Source: Scylla paramamosain
Lineage: Eukaryota; Arthropoda; Malacostraca; Decapoda; Portunidae
Direction of reading: 5' to 3'
Length of the DNA: 64,000 nucleotides
Assembly (NCBI RefSeq): GCF_035594125.1
Contig: NC_087173.1
Location: 20,337,723-20,401,722 of the forward strand
The position numbers and the translations under genes were made by a program. Numbering within the stretch: position 1 is the stretch's first letter; each line of letters starts with the position of its first letter. Shown here one piece after another: positions 1 to 12,810 of this stretch. The notes beneath the pieces were generated by a model that did no database searches, was not told the origin of the DNA, and saw nothing but the letters and a program-made list of their open reading frames with translations.

Positions 1-720
1 TACCGTACTTAACTCGCGTTTTTTTGTCACTCATCCTCTTTTGTCTTCCCTCTTATTATTTTTTTTCTTTTCCGTTTTCTTCCTCTTTTGATTACTTAAG
101 TTTTTCGTCATTGTTATTATTATATTTCGTTTATGTATTTATTTTATTTATTTCTAGTTATCTATGTTTATCTTTATCTTTTCTCTCCTTTTTTTTTCTT
201 TTTTTTATCGTGTTTATCTGTTAAGTCTTCCTTTTTTGTCACTTTTCCTTCTTTGCTTCTTTAACTGCACTTATCTTCTCTCTCTCTCCTTTTTCTCTTC
301 TTTTTTATTCAGTTATATGATGTCTTCCTTAATTCTTTTCCTTTTCCTTCCTTCTAACTACTCCATCATTATCATATTTCGTACATTTTCATTTTTCTTC
401 CAGTTATCAATTACGTATTCCCTCTTTTTATTCTTTTTTTTTCCTTCTTGTTTCTACTTTCTATTTTTTTCTATTTTTCCTTTCTTCCTTCGTGTAGTTT
501 GAGTTTTGTATTGTTTTATGTTTTTGTACGTATTCCATCATCAGTACACATTGTCATTACTGTTATTTATTTTATCTTATCTCTTTTTTTTTTCTTTTAT
601 GTCTTCCCTAAACTGTTTTTCTTATTTTTTTCATTCATTTTTTTTCCCTAAATGTTTCGTTTTCTTCAATTTCTTTCAGCTTCTTAAGTTCAGTTGTCTT
701 CCTTTTAAGAGCGTGCAAGC
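1..720. other. T/pyrimidine-rich low-complexity DNA
   Basis: Almost continuous T runs broken by C, with TTCC, TTTC and TTAT words. The open frames across it encode only Phe/Ser/Leu-rich strings and overlap in several frames, as compositional bias does. No gene or element is seen. Confidence 0.7.
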
Positions 721-737
721 TTTGTGTGCCAGCTTTC

Positions 738-1078
<341 letters not shown>

Positions 1079-1174
1079 CTTACCTTGATGAGTCTGTACC
1101 GTCCCTTCTTCAGCCAGGTAACCTCCTAGGATCCTCTAGGACACACCTGAGCTGATACTGGTTACGTATTGGCG

Positions 1175-1480
1175 TTGGGAACAGGTGTGAGAGGGGGAAG
1201 GGGGAGAGGAAGGGTGAGAGGAAGGATGGGAGGAAAGGGTAGGCTAGAGTAAGGATGAGAAGAAGGGGAGAGGGTAAGGATAGGAGGAAGGGGAGGAGCC
1301 ATTAAGGGACAAAGGAGAAATGGAAGGATAAGAGAGTGAGAAAACGATGCAAAGACAGGGAAGACTGAGAGAAGAGGAGGAGGAATAGAACGATAAGAGA
1401 GAAGAGAGCGGGAAAGTGATGCGAATGAGAGAGTTAGAGGAGATGACAGAGGGAAAAGAAGGGAGAAAAAAAAGTGTTGT
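1175..1480. other. Purine-rich GGA/GAG low-complexity stretch
   Basis: The plus strand is dominated by G and A (GGAAGG, GAGAGG, AGGATG). No gene is seen; the minus-strand frames are Ser/Pro/Leu compositional translations. Confidence 0.6.
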
Positions 1481-1527
1481 AAAAATAGTTGTAAATATTG
1501 TGTGTTTTGATTTTCTCTCCGTATGTG

Positions 1528-1530
<3 letters not shown>

Positions 1531-1618
<88 letters not shown>

Positions 1619-1619
1619 A

Positions 1620-1668
<49 letters not shown>
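1531..1668. repeat. (CT)n followed by (CA)n
   Basis: Uninterrupted CT dinucleotides to 1617, then a short TTACAAA bridge and a CA tract to 1668. Confidence 0.95.
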
Positions 1669-1747
1669 CATTTTCACTAAGAAGCGTCGTTCATCTTCAG
1701 AGGTCCGTCTTGACCCAAACTCTCCCTTTCAACTCGTCCCCAGCCTC

Positions 1748-1833
1748 ATCCTCCTCCTCCTCTTCCTCCTCCTCCTCCTCCTCCTCGTCTCCTCCTCCTC
1801 CTCCTCCTCCTCCTCCTCCTCCTCCTCCTCCTG
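1748..1833. repeat. (TCC)n trinucleotide repeat
   Basis: CTCCTC triplets with a few interruptions. They translate as poly-Ser, poly-Pro or poly-Leu by frame and give no support for a gene. Confidence 0.9.
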
Positions 1834-2129
1834 GCCACCTGTTCCTCCCGCGACCTTCAGCCCAAGAAACCAAAACTACTTATGATTCCCCCACCAGCAG
1901 CTGCTGTTCACCTTGAGTTGCAGGTACTACAAAAAGACAGGCTACTCATTCCTAACTGATTGCTGCTCAGAGGAGAGGTTGCCGGGGAACACAAAGGAAA
2001 AGCAAAAGGAGGCTGCGAAGGAACACAAAAGAGGAACAAAAGGAAGAATAAACATTAGCTGACTTGTTGGTGTTTATGGCCCTAAGATATAAGCGAGTCT
2101 TATGAAGATATCAGTGGGCCTTTTTTAAT

Positions 2130-2470
2130 GTAAGAGGTGTTCTGGTTTAGGGGTGTAAAGAAACTGCCACCGTGACGCCAGTCCCTGAAGGAAGAAGGGT
2201 CAAAAAGATTATTCAAAATTTGAGAAGCATCTTGAAACTCCTCTCTTGAAAGAATTAAGCCTTACAAAGAGGGAAATACTGAAGCAGGCATGGAGTTCCA
2301 GAGTTTACCGGTGAAGTGGGTGAAATATTGTGAATACTGGTTAACTCTTGCGTTTGGGAGGTGGACAGAGTGAAGATTTTCAAATTATAAAGTAAATGAG
2401 AAAAAGTATAGTGAATGCAATATAAAGATAGGGAATTGTGGGAAAGACGTGCCTCACTTGGACCACTACT
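2130..2470 (-). mobile_element. 3' fragment of a crab-type LINE, copy a
   Basis: On the minus strand this matches the 3' ends at 50.6 and 60.5 kb. Shared words include GCCAGTCCC, CTTGAAAC near CTCTCTTGAA, GGCATGGAGTTCCAGAGTTT and GGTTAACTCTTGCGTTTG. The coding remnant is frameshifted and short, so this is a 5'-truncated dead insertion. The assignment rests on similarity between copies in this window plus the reverse transcriptase in the 35-kb copy. Confidence 0.7.
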
Positions 2471-2754
2471 CCTATGACTGCTGCTGTTACCAGGACTTTC
2501 ATCAGCACTCCCACCACCATCACCACCACTACCACCACCACTACCACCACCACCATAACGCATTGTAATACTCACCACCGCATCATCTATCTTAATTAAA
2601 GCTTCACACACCTTCACCAATCCCTCTATACACGTGACGGGAATGAGTTATAACAAGCTTAAGTTCTTTTTACCAGTTAAGGCGGATCTGTGGCAGGAAG
2701 AGGAAAAGAGTGAGAGGGGCAGAGTGACCGCGTATATCACCACCACATGACATT

Positions 2755-2772
2755 GGCCCGTATTCTGAAACG

Positions 2773-2852
<80 letters not shown>

Positions 2853-3244
2853 CGACTATTTTCCAAGGTCACAGAAATGATTAGCCGGGTTCTCACGAGT
2901 GTTTCTCATGATAATTATGTTTAAGTTTTATTAATTTGTCACTAACTCCATAAAAAACACCTTTAAAAACCAGTTTCACTTCATCACGACTATTTTCAAA
3001 GACCGTGAAGATGTGGAAGTTTTGTTAATCTGTCACAAAAACCATAGAAACACCCTTAAAAATCTGTATCACTTCAACTAGAGCCTTTTGAAAGTAGTTC
3101 CAAGAGTGTTTCTCATGTTGATAATATAGAAATCTTGTTAATCTGTCACTAGAACTGTAAAAATGCCCTTAAAAACCTCTCACTTTAACTATACCCTGTT
3201 GAAAGTAGTGGAGGTGCTGCGCAGAAGTGTCTCAGGATACGGTC
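2755..3244. mobile_element. MITE-like element with GGNCCGTATTCTGAAACGCT ends
   Basis: The left end reads GGCCCGTATTCTGAAACGCT. The right end, reverse-complemented, reads GGACCGTATCCTGAGACACT. The interior holds about three diverged repeats carrying GTTAATCTGTCAC and CCTTAAAAACC words, and no coding capacity. A (CT)n array at 2775-2848 lies just inside the left end. Sister copies or fragments are at 22.2-23.1, 25.25-25.46, 37.14-37.18, 49.9-50.07 and 57.6 kb. I do not recognise the superfamily. Confidence 0.65.
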
Positions 3245-3358
3245 CATTGACCTACTACAGCGCTGCGAGGCTGTAGGGGGGAGAAAATAGATGAAGAAAA
3301 TAGATACATTGATATCTGATACGTTTACTGTCCCTCTATCATAGCTATAGTGACCACA

Positions 3359-3359
<1 letters not shown>

Positions 3360-3433
<74 letters not shown>
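3360..3433. repeat. (CA)n microsatellite
   Basis: Perfect CA dinucleotides over about 74 bp. Confidence 0.95.
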
Positions 3434-3435
<2 letters not shown>

Positions 3436-3564
3436 TCCATCAGGCTCAGTGACGTTCATTTTTCAAGGTGATAGAGGCGAGTAATCGGTCTTACTTGGGC
3501 ATCATTAGCGTTACCTGAGCCCCCTTACCTGTGACTCGGCCTGCCTTGTTACTGCTGAGACAAG

Positions 3565-3742
3565 GCGATGGTGGTGGTGGTAGTAGTAGCTATAGGAGTA
3601 CATTGTGAGTAGTAGTAGTACTTTATTGTAATAGCAGTAGGAGTAGTACTGGTAGTAGTGGTGGTGGTAGTAGTTGTAGTAGTAGTAGTGGTAGTAGTAG
3701 TAATAGTAGTGGCAGTGGTAGTAGTACTAGTAGTGGTAGTAA

Positions 3743-3792
<50 letters not shown>

Positions 3793-3905
3793 ATAGCAGC
3801 ATTATTATTATTAGTATTAGCAATAACAATAATAACAAACAAATTACTTTTTGGCATCCACCAACCATTAGTAGTAGTAATACAAGTAATAACATTAGTA
3901 ACAGA
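3565..3905. repeat. Imperfect (TAG/TGG)n trinucleotide array
   Basis: Long imperfect GTA/GTG triplets with a pure TAG core at about 3740-3790, ending in ATT/AAC variants. The poly-Thr, poly-Leu and poly-Val frames are translations of the repeat. Confidence 0.9.
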
Positions 3906-4541
3906 AATTGAGTAGTATCAGTAATAGCAGTAACAGAAATTGCCTTCAACATCATCAGTGGGCGTCATCATTTCCTCCTTCCGTGTTACTGCTCTGCCTC
4001 GTCCCGTTAAGAGCGTGACCTGCAATCATCCTAGACTGTGTTCCCGCGTGACTCAATTGTTTTCTGGATCTGTGGGGTGACCTTCCAAGGAGTGATGTGG
4101 CTTCCTCATTAGCTGAATCTCTCCTCCTCTTCCCAAAACACCGAGAGATTACTTTTCTTTTTTTTTTATCTTTCCTCTCCTTTTTTTTTTTTTTTAAATT
4201 TCACATCTATCGTCGTCATCTAGAAATCTATCCAATGTGCTCTTGGTGTAAATTTATCCTCTTGAAACTAGTGACAGTGTGTTCCCTTACTGCGTTCCAT
4301 CTGAACTGGTCATCGTACTTTTGTTATGTGTTGTACTGTGTTACCATGTGTGGAAAGTGTTGTGTTTACAGATGTTGATGTGAAAAGTATTCTTTCACAG
4401 AAAATGAAAAGAAAAAAGTGTGCAGGAAATAAAGTAAGTTTTTTTTCAGAATTCTATTGTCTCAAAAGTACATGATTCTCAGGTTCAAAATCAGGAATGC
4501 ATATCATGAGGTTCATTCTCTCTTTTCCTTTCTCTTTATTA

Positions 4542-4544
<3 letters not shown>
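3906..4544. other. Gene-free spacer
   Basis: Mixed sequence with T runs at 4153-4196. No gene, splice-supported exon or repeat family was recognised between the TAG array and the first TA array. Confidence 0.4.

Positions 4545-4639
<95 letters not shown>
4545..4639. repeat. (TA)n at the left edge of the triplication
   Basis: A perfect TA tract followed by CTCGTATATATGATAGGGTC, which begins unit 1. Confidence 0.95.
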
Positions 4640-4640
<1 letters not shown>

Positions 4641-4847
4641 TCGTATATATGATAGGGTCTCGCACATGTAAGCCTGACGGTTATTACAGCTTCCCTTATC
4701 TTCTTATGTTTTTACATGTAATTCGGGTCATCACAACACGTGCCGGGTCTGGTGTGTCCTCCAGTGTGGATTAGTTACGTTAAAGACAGATCAGTTATTT
4801 GCACAATTATCTTAATATAAAAGACAGATAGTAACATAAAGTGGGCT

Positions 4848-6055
4848 GGGTGGTGGCTTCTAAGGAATGCCGTTGGTGGATTGTAATGGGTGAATGGGCT
4901 GGGTGACGGCTTCTAAAGAATGCCGTTGGTGGATTGTAATGGGTGAATGGGCTGGGTGACGGCTTCTAAAGAATGCCGTTGGTGGATTGTAATGGGTGAA
5001 TGGGCTGGATGGCGGCTTCTAAGGAATGCCGTTGGTGGCCTATGATGTATGAATGGGCTGGTTGGCGGCTTCCATGGAATGCCGTTGGTGGCCTATGATG
5101 GGTGAATGGGCTGGTTGGCGGCTTCTATGGAATGCCGTTGGTGGCCTATGATGGGTGAATGGGCTGGTTGGCGGCTTCTATGGAATGCCGTTGGTGGGCT
5201 ATGATGGGTGAATGGGCTGGGTGGCGGCTTCTAAGGAATGCCTTTGGTGGCCTATGATGGGTGAATGGGCTGGGTGGCGGCTTCAAAGGAATGCCGATGG
5301 TGGGCTACGCTGGGTGAATGGGTTAGATGGCGGCTTCTAAGGAATGGCTTTGGAGGCTTATGATGGGTGAATGGGCTGGGTGGCGGCTTCTATGGAATGC
5401 CGTTGGTGGGCTATGATGGGTGAATGGGCTGGGTGGCGGCTTCTAAGGAATGCCTTTGGTGGCCTATGATGGGTGAATGGGCTGGTTGGCGGCTTCTATG
5501 GAATGCCGTTGGTGGGCTATGATGGGTGAATGGGCTGGGTGGCGGCTTCTAAGGAATGCCTTTGGTGGCCTATGATGGGTGAATGGGCTGGGTGGCGGCT
5601 TCAAAGGAATGCCGATGGTGGGCTACGCTGGGTGAATGGGTTAGATGGCGGCTTCTAAGGAATGCTGTTGCTGGGTTATGATGGGTGAATGGGCTGGATG
5701 GCGGCTTCTAAGGAATGGCTTTGGAGGCTTATGATGGGTGAATGGGCTGGGTGGCGGCTTCTAAGCAATGCCATTGGTGGCCTGTGATGGGTGAATGGGC
5801 TGGGTGGCGGCTTCTAAGGAATGCCGTTGGTGGGCTATGATGGGTGAATGGGCTCGGTGGCAGCTTCTAAGGAATGCCGTTGGTGGCCTATGATGGGTGA
5901 ATGGGCTGGGTGGCGGCTTCTAAGGAATGCCGTTGGTTGCCTATGATGGGTGAATGGGCTGGGTGGCGGCTTCTAAGGAATGCCGTTGGTGGCCTATGAT
6001 GGGTGAACGGGCTGGGTGGCGGCTTCTTAGGAATGCCGTTGGCGGGATATGATGG
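4848..6055. repeat. 53-bp minisatellite, array 1
   Basis: About 23 head-to-tail copies of a 53-bp unit that starts GGGCTGGGTGGCGGCTTCTA and ends near CTATGATGGGTGAAT. A variant block carrying CTTCAAAGGAATGCCGATGG recurs 318 bp apart (5281 and 5599), a six-unit higher-order period. On the minus strand the array lies directly downstream of the ORF stop, so it could be 3' UTR. There are no spacers, so it is not a CRISPR array. Confidence 0.95.
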
Positions 6056-6091
6056 GTGTGCCTGTGAGTGGAGCGGTGCGAGTTAGGCTGT

Positions 6092-7597
6092 TTAACCTCC
6101 TCCGCCTTGTTGCATGAGGAAATATGGCCCCACCCGCAACAGTATGAGCATGACGACAAGCAGGATAGGGCGAGAGTGTTGCTCCGCTGTGCTGAAGACA
6201 CTGCTTCTTAAAGATGATAGCTTGGTGGTGAGTGACTCTCTCACCAAGGATGACCATCTGGTTCTGTATTCTTGGCCTGTTGTAGGTTGAAGAGAGGTTT
6301 CTGTGGATGTAGAGGTCTGAGATGGTACGGGTGGCTGAGTTACTGAAGGCGCATCGACTTTAGGGAGTGGGAAGATTGCCGTGCCTTGAAAGGAGGAAGA
6401 CTGGAGAAGTGAGTGGCCATCCTGCAGTGGGAATTTTGCTGTTGATGGGGCAGATGAAGGGAAGCTGATGGATTCTGGGGAAGAAAAGTCTGGCGATGGA
6501 GAGTGTGTGGGTATGGATGAGGAAGGAGATTCTTTCTGATCCTTGAACGGTGACTGTACAGATATGGATGTGGGGAGTGAATGTTGTCTGTCTCTCGCTA
6601 AGGATGACCATCTGATTCTGTATTTTTGTCCTGTTGTAGACTGAGTAGAGGTTTCTGTGGGTATCGAGGTCTGAGATGGTACGGATAGTGGAGATACTGA
6701 AGGCGCATCGACTTTAGGGAGTGGGAAGATTGCCGTGCGATTAGGGGAGGAAGACTGGAGAGGTGAATGAGCATCCTGCAGGGGGAATATTGCTGTTGAT
6801 GGGGGGAAACTGATGGATTCTGGGGGAGAAGCAGCTGGTAGTGAGACAGATGAATGTAAACTGGTAGATTCTAAAGGAGAAGAGGTTGGTAATGGGATAG
6901 ATGAAGGGAAGGTGGCGGATTCTGGAGGAGAAAAGGCTGGTGATGGAGAGCGTCTGTGTATGGATGGGGAAGGATGTTCTTTCTGATCCTCGAACGGTGA
7001 CTGTACAGATATGGATGTGGGGAGTGACTGCTGTGTCTCTCTCGTTAAGGATGACAATCTGATTCTGTATTCATGGCCTGTTGTAGATTGAGAGGTTTCT
7101 GTAGATATCGGGGTCTGAGATGGTACGGGTGGAGGAGAGTGTGAAGGCGCATCGACATTAGGGAGTGGGAAGATTACCGTGCGTTTGGGGGAGGAAGATT
7201 GGGGAGGTGAGTGGATATCCTGCAGGGGGAATATTGCTGTGGATGGGGCAGATGAAGCAAAGCTGATAGATTCTGGGGGAGAAGAGGCTGGTAAAGAGGG
7301 AGATGAATGTAAACTGGTGGGTTCTGGAGAAGAGACTAGTGATGGGGAGCGTCTGGGTGTGGATGGGGAAGGATATCCTGTCTGGTCTGGTGACTGTGGT
7401 GGTATGGGTGTGGGGAGTGTCTCTTGAGGACTTGTGGTTTCTTTCTCGGAGGCGGCGAAGTCCTTGTGGTTGATGAACCCAAAGATGACGTCGCCGCCTT
7501 TGGTCGCCCCCACAGTGGATAACTTGTATCCCTCTGGGAGGATCAGCCTGACGGGTTGTCCTGGGTGGGTGTCCGGAAATTTTTGGAAAGTGAACAT
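6092..7597 (-). CDS. Unrecognised Ser/Pro-rich protein with possible C-terminal anchor, copy 1
   Basis: A 501-aa uninterrupted frame. The first ATG gives MFTFQKFPDTHPGQPVRLIL; upstream codons begin only from non-ATG triplets. Residues 1-55 form a non-repetitive N-terminal segment with a Gly/Val-rich core (GGDVIFGFINHKDF). About 400 residues of Ser/Pro/Thr-rich sequence follow, built from three diverged modules, each with a YRIRWSSL-like box, a LPTSISVQSP box and an IFPLPKVDAPS box. Near the C-terminus PILLVVMLILL-RVGPYFLM is hydrophobic and followed by QQGGGG, resembling a tail anchor. No domain is recognised. A tract TCTCTTTTCAG 45 bp upstream of the ATG could be a 5' UTR acceptor. Being open in three divergent copies argues for a real gene; transcription is unproven. 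Confidence 0.6.
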   Translation of the reverse strand: MFTFQKFPDTHPGQPVRLILPEGYKLSTVGATKGGDVIFGFINHKDFAASEKETTSPQETLPTPIPPQSPDQTGYPSPSTPRRSPSLVSSPEPTSLHSSPSLPASSPPESISFASSAPSTAIFPLQDIHSPPQSSSPKRTVIFPLPNVDAPSHSPPPVPSQTPISTETSQSTTGHEYRIRLSSLTRETQQSLPTSISVQSPFEDQKEHPSPSIHRRSPSPAFSPPESATFPSSIPLPTSSPLESTSLHSSVSLPAASPPESISFPPSTAIFPLQDAHSPLQSSSPNRTAIFPLPKVDAPSVSPLSVPSQTSIPTETSTQSTTGQKYRIRWSSLARDRQHSLPTSISVQSPFKDQKESPSSSIPTHSPSPDFSSPESISFPSSAPSTAKFPLQDGHSLLQSSSFQGTAIFPLPKVDAPSVTQPPVPSQTSTSTETSLQPTTGQEYRTRWSSLVRESLTTKLSSLRSSVFSTAEQHSRPILLVVMLILLRVGPYFLMQQGGGG

Positions 7598-8040
<443 letters not shown>

Positions 8041-8233
8041 AGGGTCTGGCACATGTAAGCCTGACGGCTATTACAGCTTCCCTTATTTATCTTCGTATGT
8101 TTTTACATGTAATTCGGGTCAACACAGCACGTGCCGTGTCTGGTGTGTCCTCCACTGTGGATTAGAAACATTAAAAACAGATTAGTTATTTGCACCATTA
8201 TTTTAATATAAAAGACAGGTAGTAACGTAAAGT

Positions 8234-9510
8234 GGGCTGGGTGGTGGTTTCTAATGAATGACGTTGGTGGATTGTGATGGGTGAATGGGCTGGGTGGCGG
8301 CTTCTAAGGAATGCCGTTGGTGGACTATGATGGGTGAATAGGCTGGATGGCGGCTTCTAAGGAATGCCGTTGGTGGGCTATGATGGGTGAATGAGCTGGG
8401 TGGCGACTTCTAAGGAAGGCCGTTGGTGGCCTATGATGGGTGAATGAATGGGGTGGTTGGCGACTTCTAAGGAATGCTGTTGGTGGGCTATGATAGCTGA
8501 ATGGGCTGGATGGTGGCTTCTATGGAATGCCGTTGCTGGCCTATGATGGGTGAATGGGCTGGGTGGCGGCTTCTAAGGAATGCCGTTGGTGGGCTATGAT
8601 GTGTGACTCAGCTGGGGGGCAATGTCTGAGGAATGCCGTTGGTGGCCTATGATGGGTGAATGAATGGGCTAGATGGCGGCTTCTAAGGAATGCCATTGGT
8701 GGGCTATGATGGGTGGATGGGCTGAATTGCGGCTTCTAAGGAATGTCGTTGTTGGGCTATGATGGCTGAATGAATGGGCTGGGTGGCGGCTTCTAAGGAA
8801 TGCCGTTGGTGGCCTATGATGGGTGAATGGGCTGGGTGGCGGCTTCTAAGGAATGCCGTTGGTGGCCTATGATGGATGAATGGGCTGGATGGCGGCTTCT
8901 TAGGAATGCCTTTGGTGGGCTATGATGGGTGAATGGGCTGGATGGCGGCTTCTAAGGAATGCCGTTGGTGGCCTATGATGGGTGAATGGGCTGGGTGGCG
9001 GCTTCTAAGGAATGCTGCTGGTGGCCTATGATGGGTGAATGGGCTGGATGGCGGCTTCTAAGGAATGCCGTTGGTGGGCTATGATGGGTGAATGGGCTGG
9101 ATGTCGGCTTCTGAGGAATGCCGTTGGTGGCCTATGATGGGTGAATCGGCTGGATGGCGGCTTCTAAGGAATGCCGTTGGTGAGCTATGATGGGTGAATG
9201 GGTTGGTTGGCGGCTTCTAAGGGATGCCGTTGCTGGGCCATGATAGATGAATGGGCTGGGTGGCGGCTTCTAAGGAATGCCGCTGGTGGGCTATGATGGG
9301 TGAATGGACTGGGTGGCGGCTTCTAAGGAATGCCGTTGGCGGGTTATGATGGGTGAATGGGCTGGGTGGCGGCTTCTAAGGAATGCTGCTGGTGGGCTAT
9401 GATGGGTGAATGGGCTGGGTGGCGGCTTCTAAGGAATGCTGCTGGTGGGCTATGATGGATGAATGGTCTGGGTGGCGGCTTCTAAGGAATGCCGCTGGCG
9501 GGTTATGATG
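8234..9510. repeat. 53-bp minisatellite, array 2
   Basis: About 24 copies of the same 53-bp unit as array 1, with a variant order almost identical to array 3 (for example GGTGGATGGGCTGAATTGCG, TGAATGAATGG insertions and CTTCTTAGGAATGCC) and different from array 1. It lies directly 3' of ORF copy 2. Confidence 0.95.
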
Positions 9511-9547
9511 GGTGTGCCTGTGAGTGGAGCGGTGCGAGTTAGGCTGT

Positions 9548-11053
9548 TTAACCTCCTCTGCCTTGTTGCATGAGGAAATATGGCCCCACCCGCAACAGTA
9601 TGAGCATGACGACAAGCAGGATAGGGCGAGAGTGTTGTTCCGCTGTGCTGAAGACACTGCTTCTTAAAGATGATAGCTTGGTGGTGAGTGACTCTCTCAC
9701 TAAGGATGACCATCTGGTTCTGTATTCTTGGCCTGTTGTAGGTTGAGGAGAAGTTTCTGTGGGTGTAGAGGTCTGAGGTGGTATGGGTGGCTGAGTTACT
9801 GAAGGCGCATCGACTTTAGGGAGTGGGAAGATTGCCGTGCCTTGAGGGGAGGAAGACTGGAAAAGTGAGTGGCCATCCTGCAGTGGGAATTTTGCTGTTG
9901 ATGGGGCAGATGAAGGGAAGCTGATGGATTCTGGGGAAGAAAAGTCTGGCGATGGAGAGTGTGTGGGTATGGATGAGGAAGGAGATTCTTTCTGATCCTT
10001 GAACGGTGACTGTACAGATATGGATGTGGGGAGTGAATGTTGTCTGTCTCTCGCTAAGGATGACCATCTGATTCTGTATTTTTGGCCTGTTGTACACTGA
10101 GTAGAGGTTTCTGTGGGTGTCGAGGTCTGAGATGGTTCGGGTGGCTGAGATACTGAAGGCGCATCGACTTTAGGGAGGGGGAAGATTGCTGTGCGATTAG
10201 GGGAGGAAGACTGGAGGGGTGAATGGGCATCCTGCAGGGGGAATATTGCTGTTGATGGGGGGAAACTGATGGATTCTGGGGGAGAAGCAGCTGGTAGTGA
10301 GACAGATGAATGTAAACTGGTAGATTCTAAAGGAGAAGACGTTGGTAATGGGATAGATGAAGGGAAGGTGGCGGATTCTGGAGGAGAAAAGGCTGGTGAT
10401 GGAGAGCGTCTGTGTATGGATGGGGAAGGATGTTCTTTCTGATCCTCGAACGGTGACTGTACAGATATGGATGTGGGGAGTGACTGCTGTGTCTCTCTCG
10501 TTAAGGATGACAATCTGATTCTGTATTCATGGCCTGTTGTAGATTGAGAGGTTTCTGTAGATATCGGGGTCTGAGATGGTACGGGTGGAGGAGAGTGTGA
10601 AGGCGCATCGACATTAGGGAGTGGGAAGATTACCGTGCGTTGGGGGGAGGAAGATTGGGGAGGTGAGTGGATATCCTGCAGGGGGAATATTGCTGTGGAT
10701 GGGGCAGATGAAGCAAAGCTGATAGATTCTGGGGGAGAAGAGGCTGGTAAAGAGGGAGATGAATGTAAACTGGTGGGTTCTGGAGAAGAGACTAGTGATG
10801 GGGAGCGTCTGGGTGTGGATGGGGAAGGATATCCTGTCTGGTCTGGTGACTGTGGTGGTATGGGTGTGGGGAGTGTCTCTTGAGGACTTGTGGTTTCTTT
10901 CTCGGAGGCGGCGAAGTCCTTGTGGTTGATGAACCCAAAGATGACGTCGCCGCCTTTGGTCGCCCCCACAGTGGATAACTTGTATCCCTCTGGGAGGATC
11001 AGCCTGACGGGTTGTCCTGGGTGGGTGTCCGGAAATTTTTGGAAAGTGAACAT
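9548..11053 (-). CDS. Unrecognised Ser/Pro-rich protein with possible C-terminal anchor, copy 2
   Basis: A 501-aa intact frame, nearly identical to copy 1. Residue changes cluster in the C-terminal half (for example SVSQPPEPSQTSTPTETS in place of SVSPLSVPSQTSIPTETS, and a QQGRGG terminus). Those variants are shared with copy 3, while the N-terminal half matches copy 1, so it looks like a recombinant of its neighbours. The module boxes and hydrophobic tail are all kept. The start is chosen as in copy 1 (ATG before TTCACTTTCC). No function is recognised. Confidence 0.6.
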   Translation of the reverse strand: MFTFQKFPDTHPGQPVRLILPEGYKLSTVGATKGGDVIFGFINHKDFAASEKETTSPQETLPTPIPPQSPDQTGYPSPSTPRRSPSLVSSPEPTSLHSSPSLPASSPPESISFASSAPSTAIFPLQDIHSPPQSSSPQRTVIFPLPNVDAPSHSPPPVPSQTPISTETSQSTTGHEYRIRLSSLTRETQQSLPTSISVQSPFEDQKEHPSPSIHRRSPSPAFSPPESATFPSSIPLPTSSPLESTSLHSSVSLPAASPPESISFPPSTAIFPLQDAHSPLQSSSPNRTAIFPLPKVDAPSVSQPPEPSQTSTPTETSTQCTTGQKYRIRWSSLARDRQHSLPTSISVQSPFKDQKESPSSSIPTHSPSPDFSSPESISFPSSAPSTAKFPLQDGHSLFQSSSPQGTAIFPLPKVDAPSVTQPPIPPQTSTPTETSPQPTTGQEYRTRWSSLVRESLTTKLSSLRSSVFSTAEQHSRPILLVVMLILLRVGPYFLMQQGRGG

Positions 11054-11306
11054 GGTAAGCAAAGTAAAAAATAAATACGAAATAGAGTGCTGAAAAGAGA
11101 GTGAAGAGAGTAGACGTGTTTTGGGGATGCAGGTAAAGACAAGTACAGATGTGAGGGTGTGAGCATTTGAGTGGACAGTTTCACTCCGCTTCCCGCCTTC
11201 TGCAGGCAGCCCACGCCAGAAGTCGCGGCCTGAGCGGTTACTAAGGCACCAATATACTATATATTCGTATTACTTTATTTATTTTCTTTTTTTTTATCAA
11301 TTTCAG

Positions 11307-11459
<153 letters not shown>

Positions 11460-11662
11460 GATAGGGTCTGGCACATGTAAGCCTGACGGCTATTACAGCT
11501 TCCCTTATTTATCTTCGTATGTTTTTACATGTAATTCGGGTCAACACAGCACGTGCCGTGTCTGGTGTGTCCTCCACTGTGGATTAGAAACATTAAAAAC
11601 AGATTAGTTATTTGCACCATTATTTTAATATAAAAGACAGGTAGTAACGTAAAGTGGGCTGG

Positions 11663-12773
11663 GTGGTGGTTTCTAATGAATGACGTTGGTGGATTGTGAT
11701 GGGTGAATGGGCTGGGTGGCGGCTTCTAAGGAATGCCGTTGGTGGACTATGATGGGTGAATAGGCTGGATGGCGGCTTCTAAGGAATGCCGTTGGTGGGC
11801 TATGATGGGTGAATGAGCTGGGTGGCGACTTCTAAGGAAGGCCGTTGGTGGCCTATGATGGGTGAATGAATGGGGTGGTTGGCGACTTCTAAGGAATGCT
11901 GTTGGTGGGCTATGATAGCTGAATGGGCTGGATGGTGGCTTCTATGGAATGCCGTTGCTGGCCTATGATGGGTGAATGGGCTGGGTGGCGGCTTCTAAGG
12001 AATGCCGTTGGTGGGCTATGATGTGTGACTCAGCTGGGTGGCAATGTCTGAGGAATGCCGTTGGTGGCCTATGATGGGTGAATGAATGGGCTAGATGGCG
12101 GCTTCTAAGGAATGCCATTGGTGGGCTATGATGGGTGGATGGGCTGAATTGCGGCTTCTAAGGAATGTCGTTGTTGGGCTATGATGGCTGAATGAATGGG
12201 CTGGGTGGCGGCTTCTAAGGAATGCCGTTGGTGGCCTATGATGGGTGAATGGGCTGGGTGGCGGCTTCTAAGGAATGCCGTTGGTGGCCTATGATGGATG
12301 AATGGGCTGGATGGCGGCTTCTTAGGAATGCCTTTGGTGGGCTATGATGGGTGAATGGGCTGGATGGCGGCTTCTAAGGAATGCTGCTGGTGGCCTATGA
12401 TGGGTGAATGGGCTGGATGGCGGCTTCTAAGGAATGCCGTTGGTGGGCTATGATGGGTGAATGGGCTGGATGTCGGCTTCTGAGGAATGCCGTTGGTGGC
12501 CTATGATGGGTGAATCGGCTGGATGGCGGCTTCTAAGGAATGCCGTTGGTGAGCTATGATGGGTGAATGGGTTGGTTGGCGGCTTCTAAGGGATGCCGTT
12601 GCTGGGCCATGATAGATGAATGGGCTGGGTGGCGGCTTCTAAGGAATGCCGCTGGTGGGCTATGATGGGTGAATGGGCTGGGTGGCGGCTTCTAAGGAAT
12701 GCTGCTGGTGGGCTATGATGGATGAATGGGCTGGGTGGCGGCTTCTAAGGAATGCCGCTGGCGGGTTATGATG
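11663..12773. repeat. 53-bp minisatellite, array 3
   Basis: About 21 copies, the same variant series as array 2 but shorter by three units. The loss agrees with the spacing difference between ORF stops. Confidence 0.95.
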
Positions 12774-12810
12774 GGTGTGCCTGTGAGTGGAGCGGTGCGA
12801 GTTAGGCTGT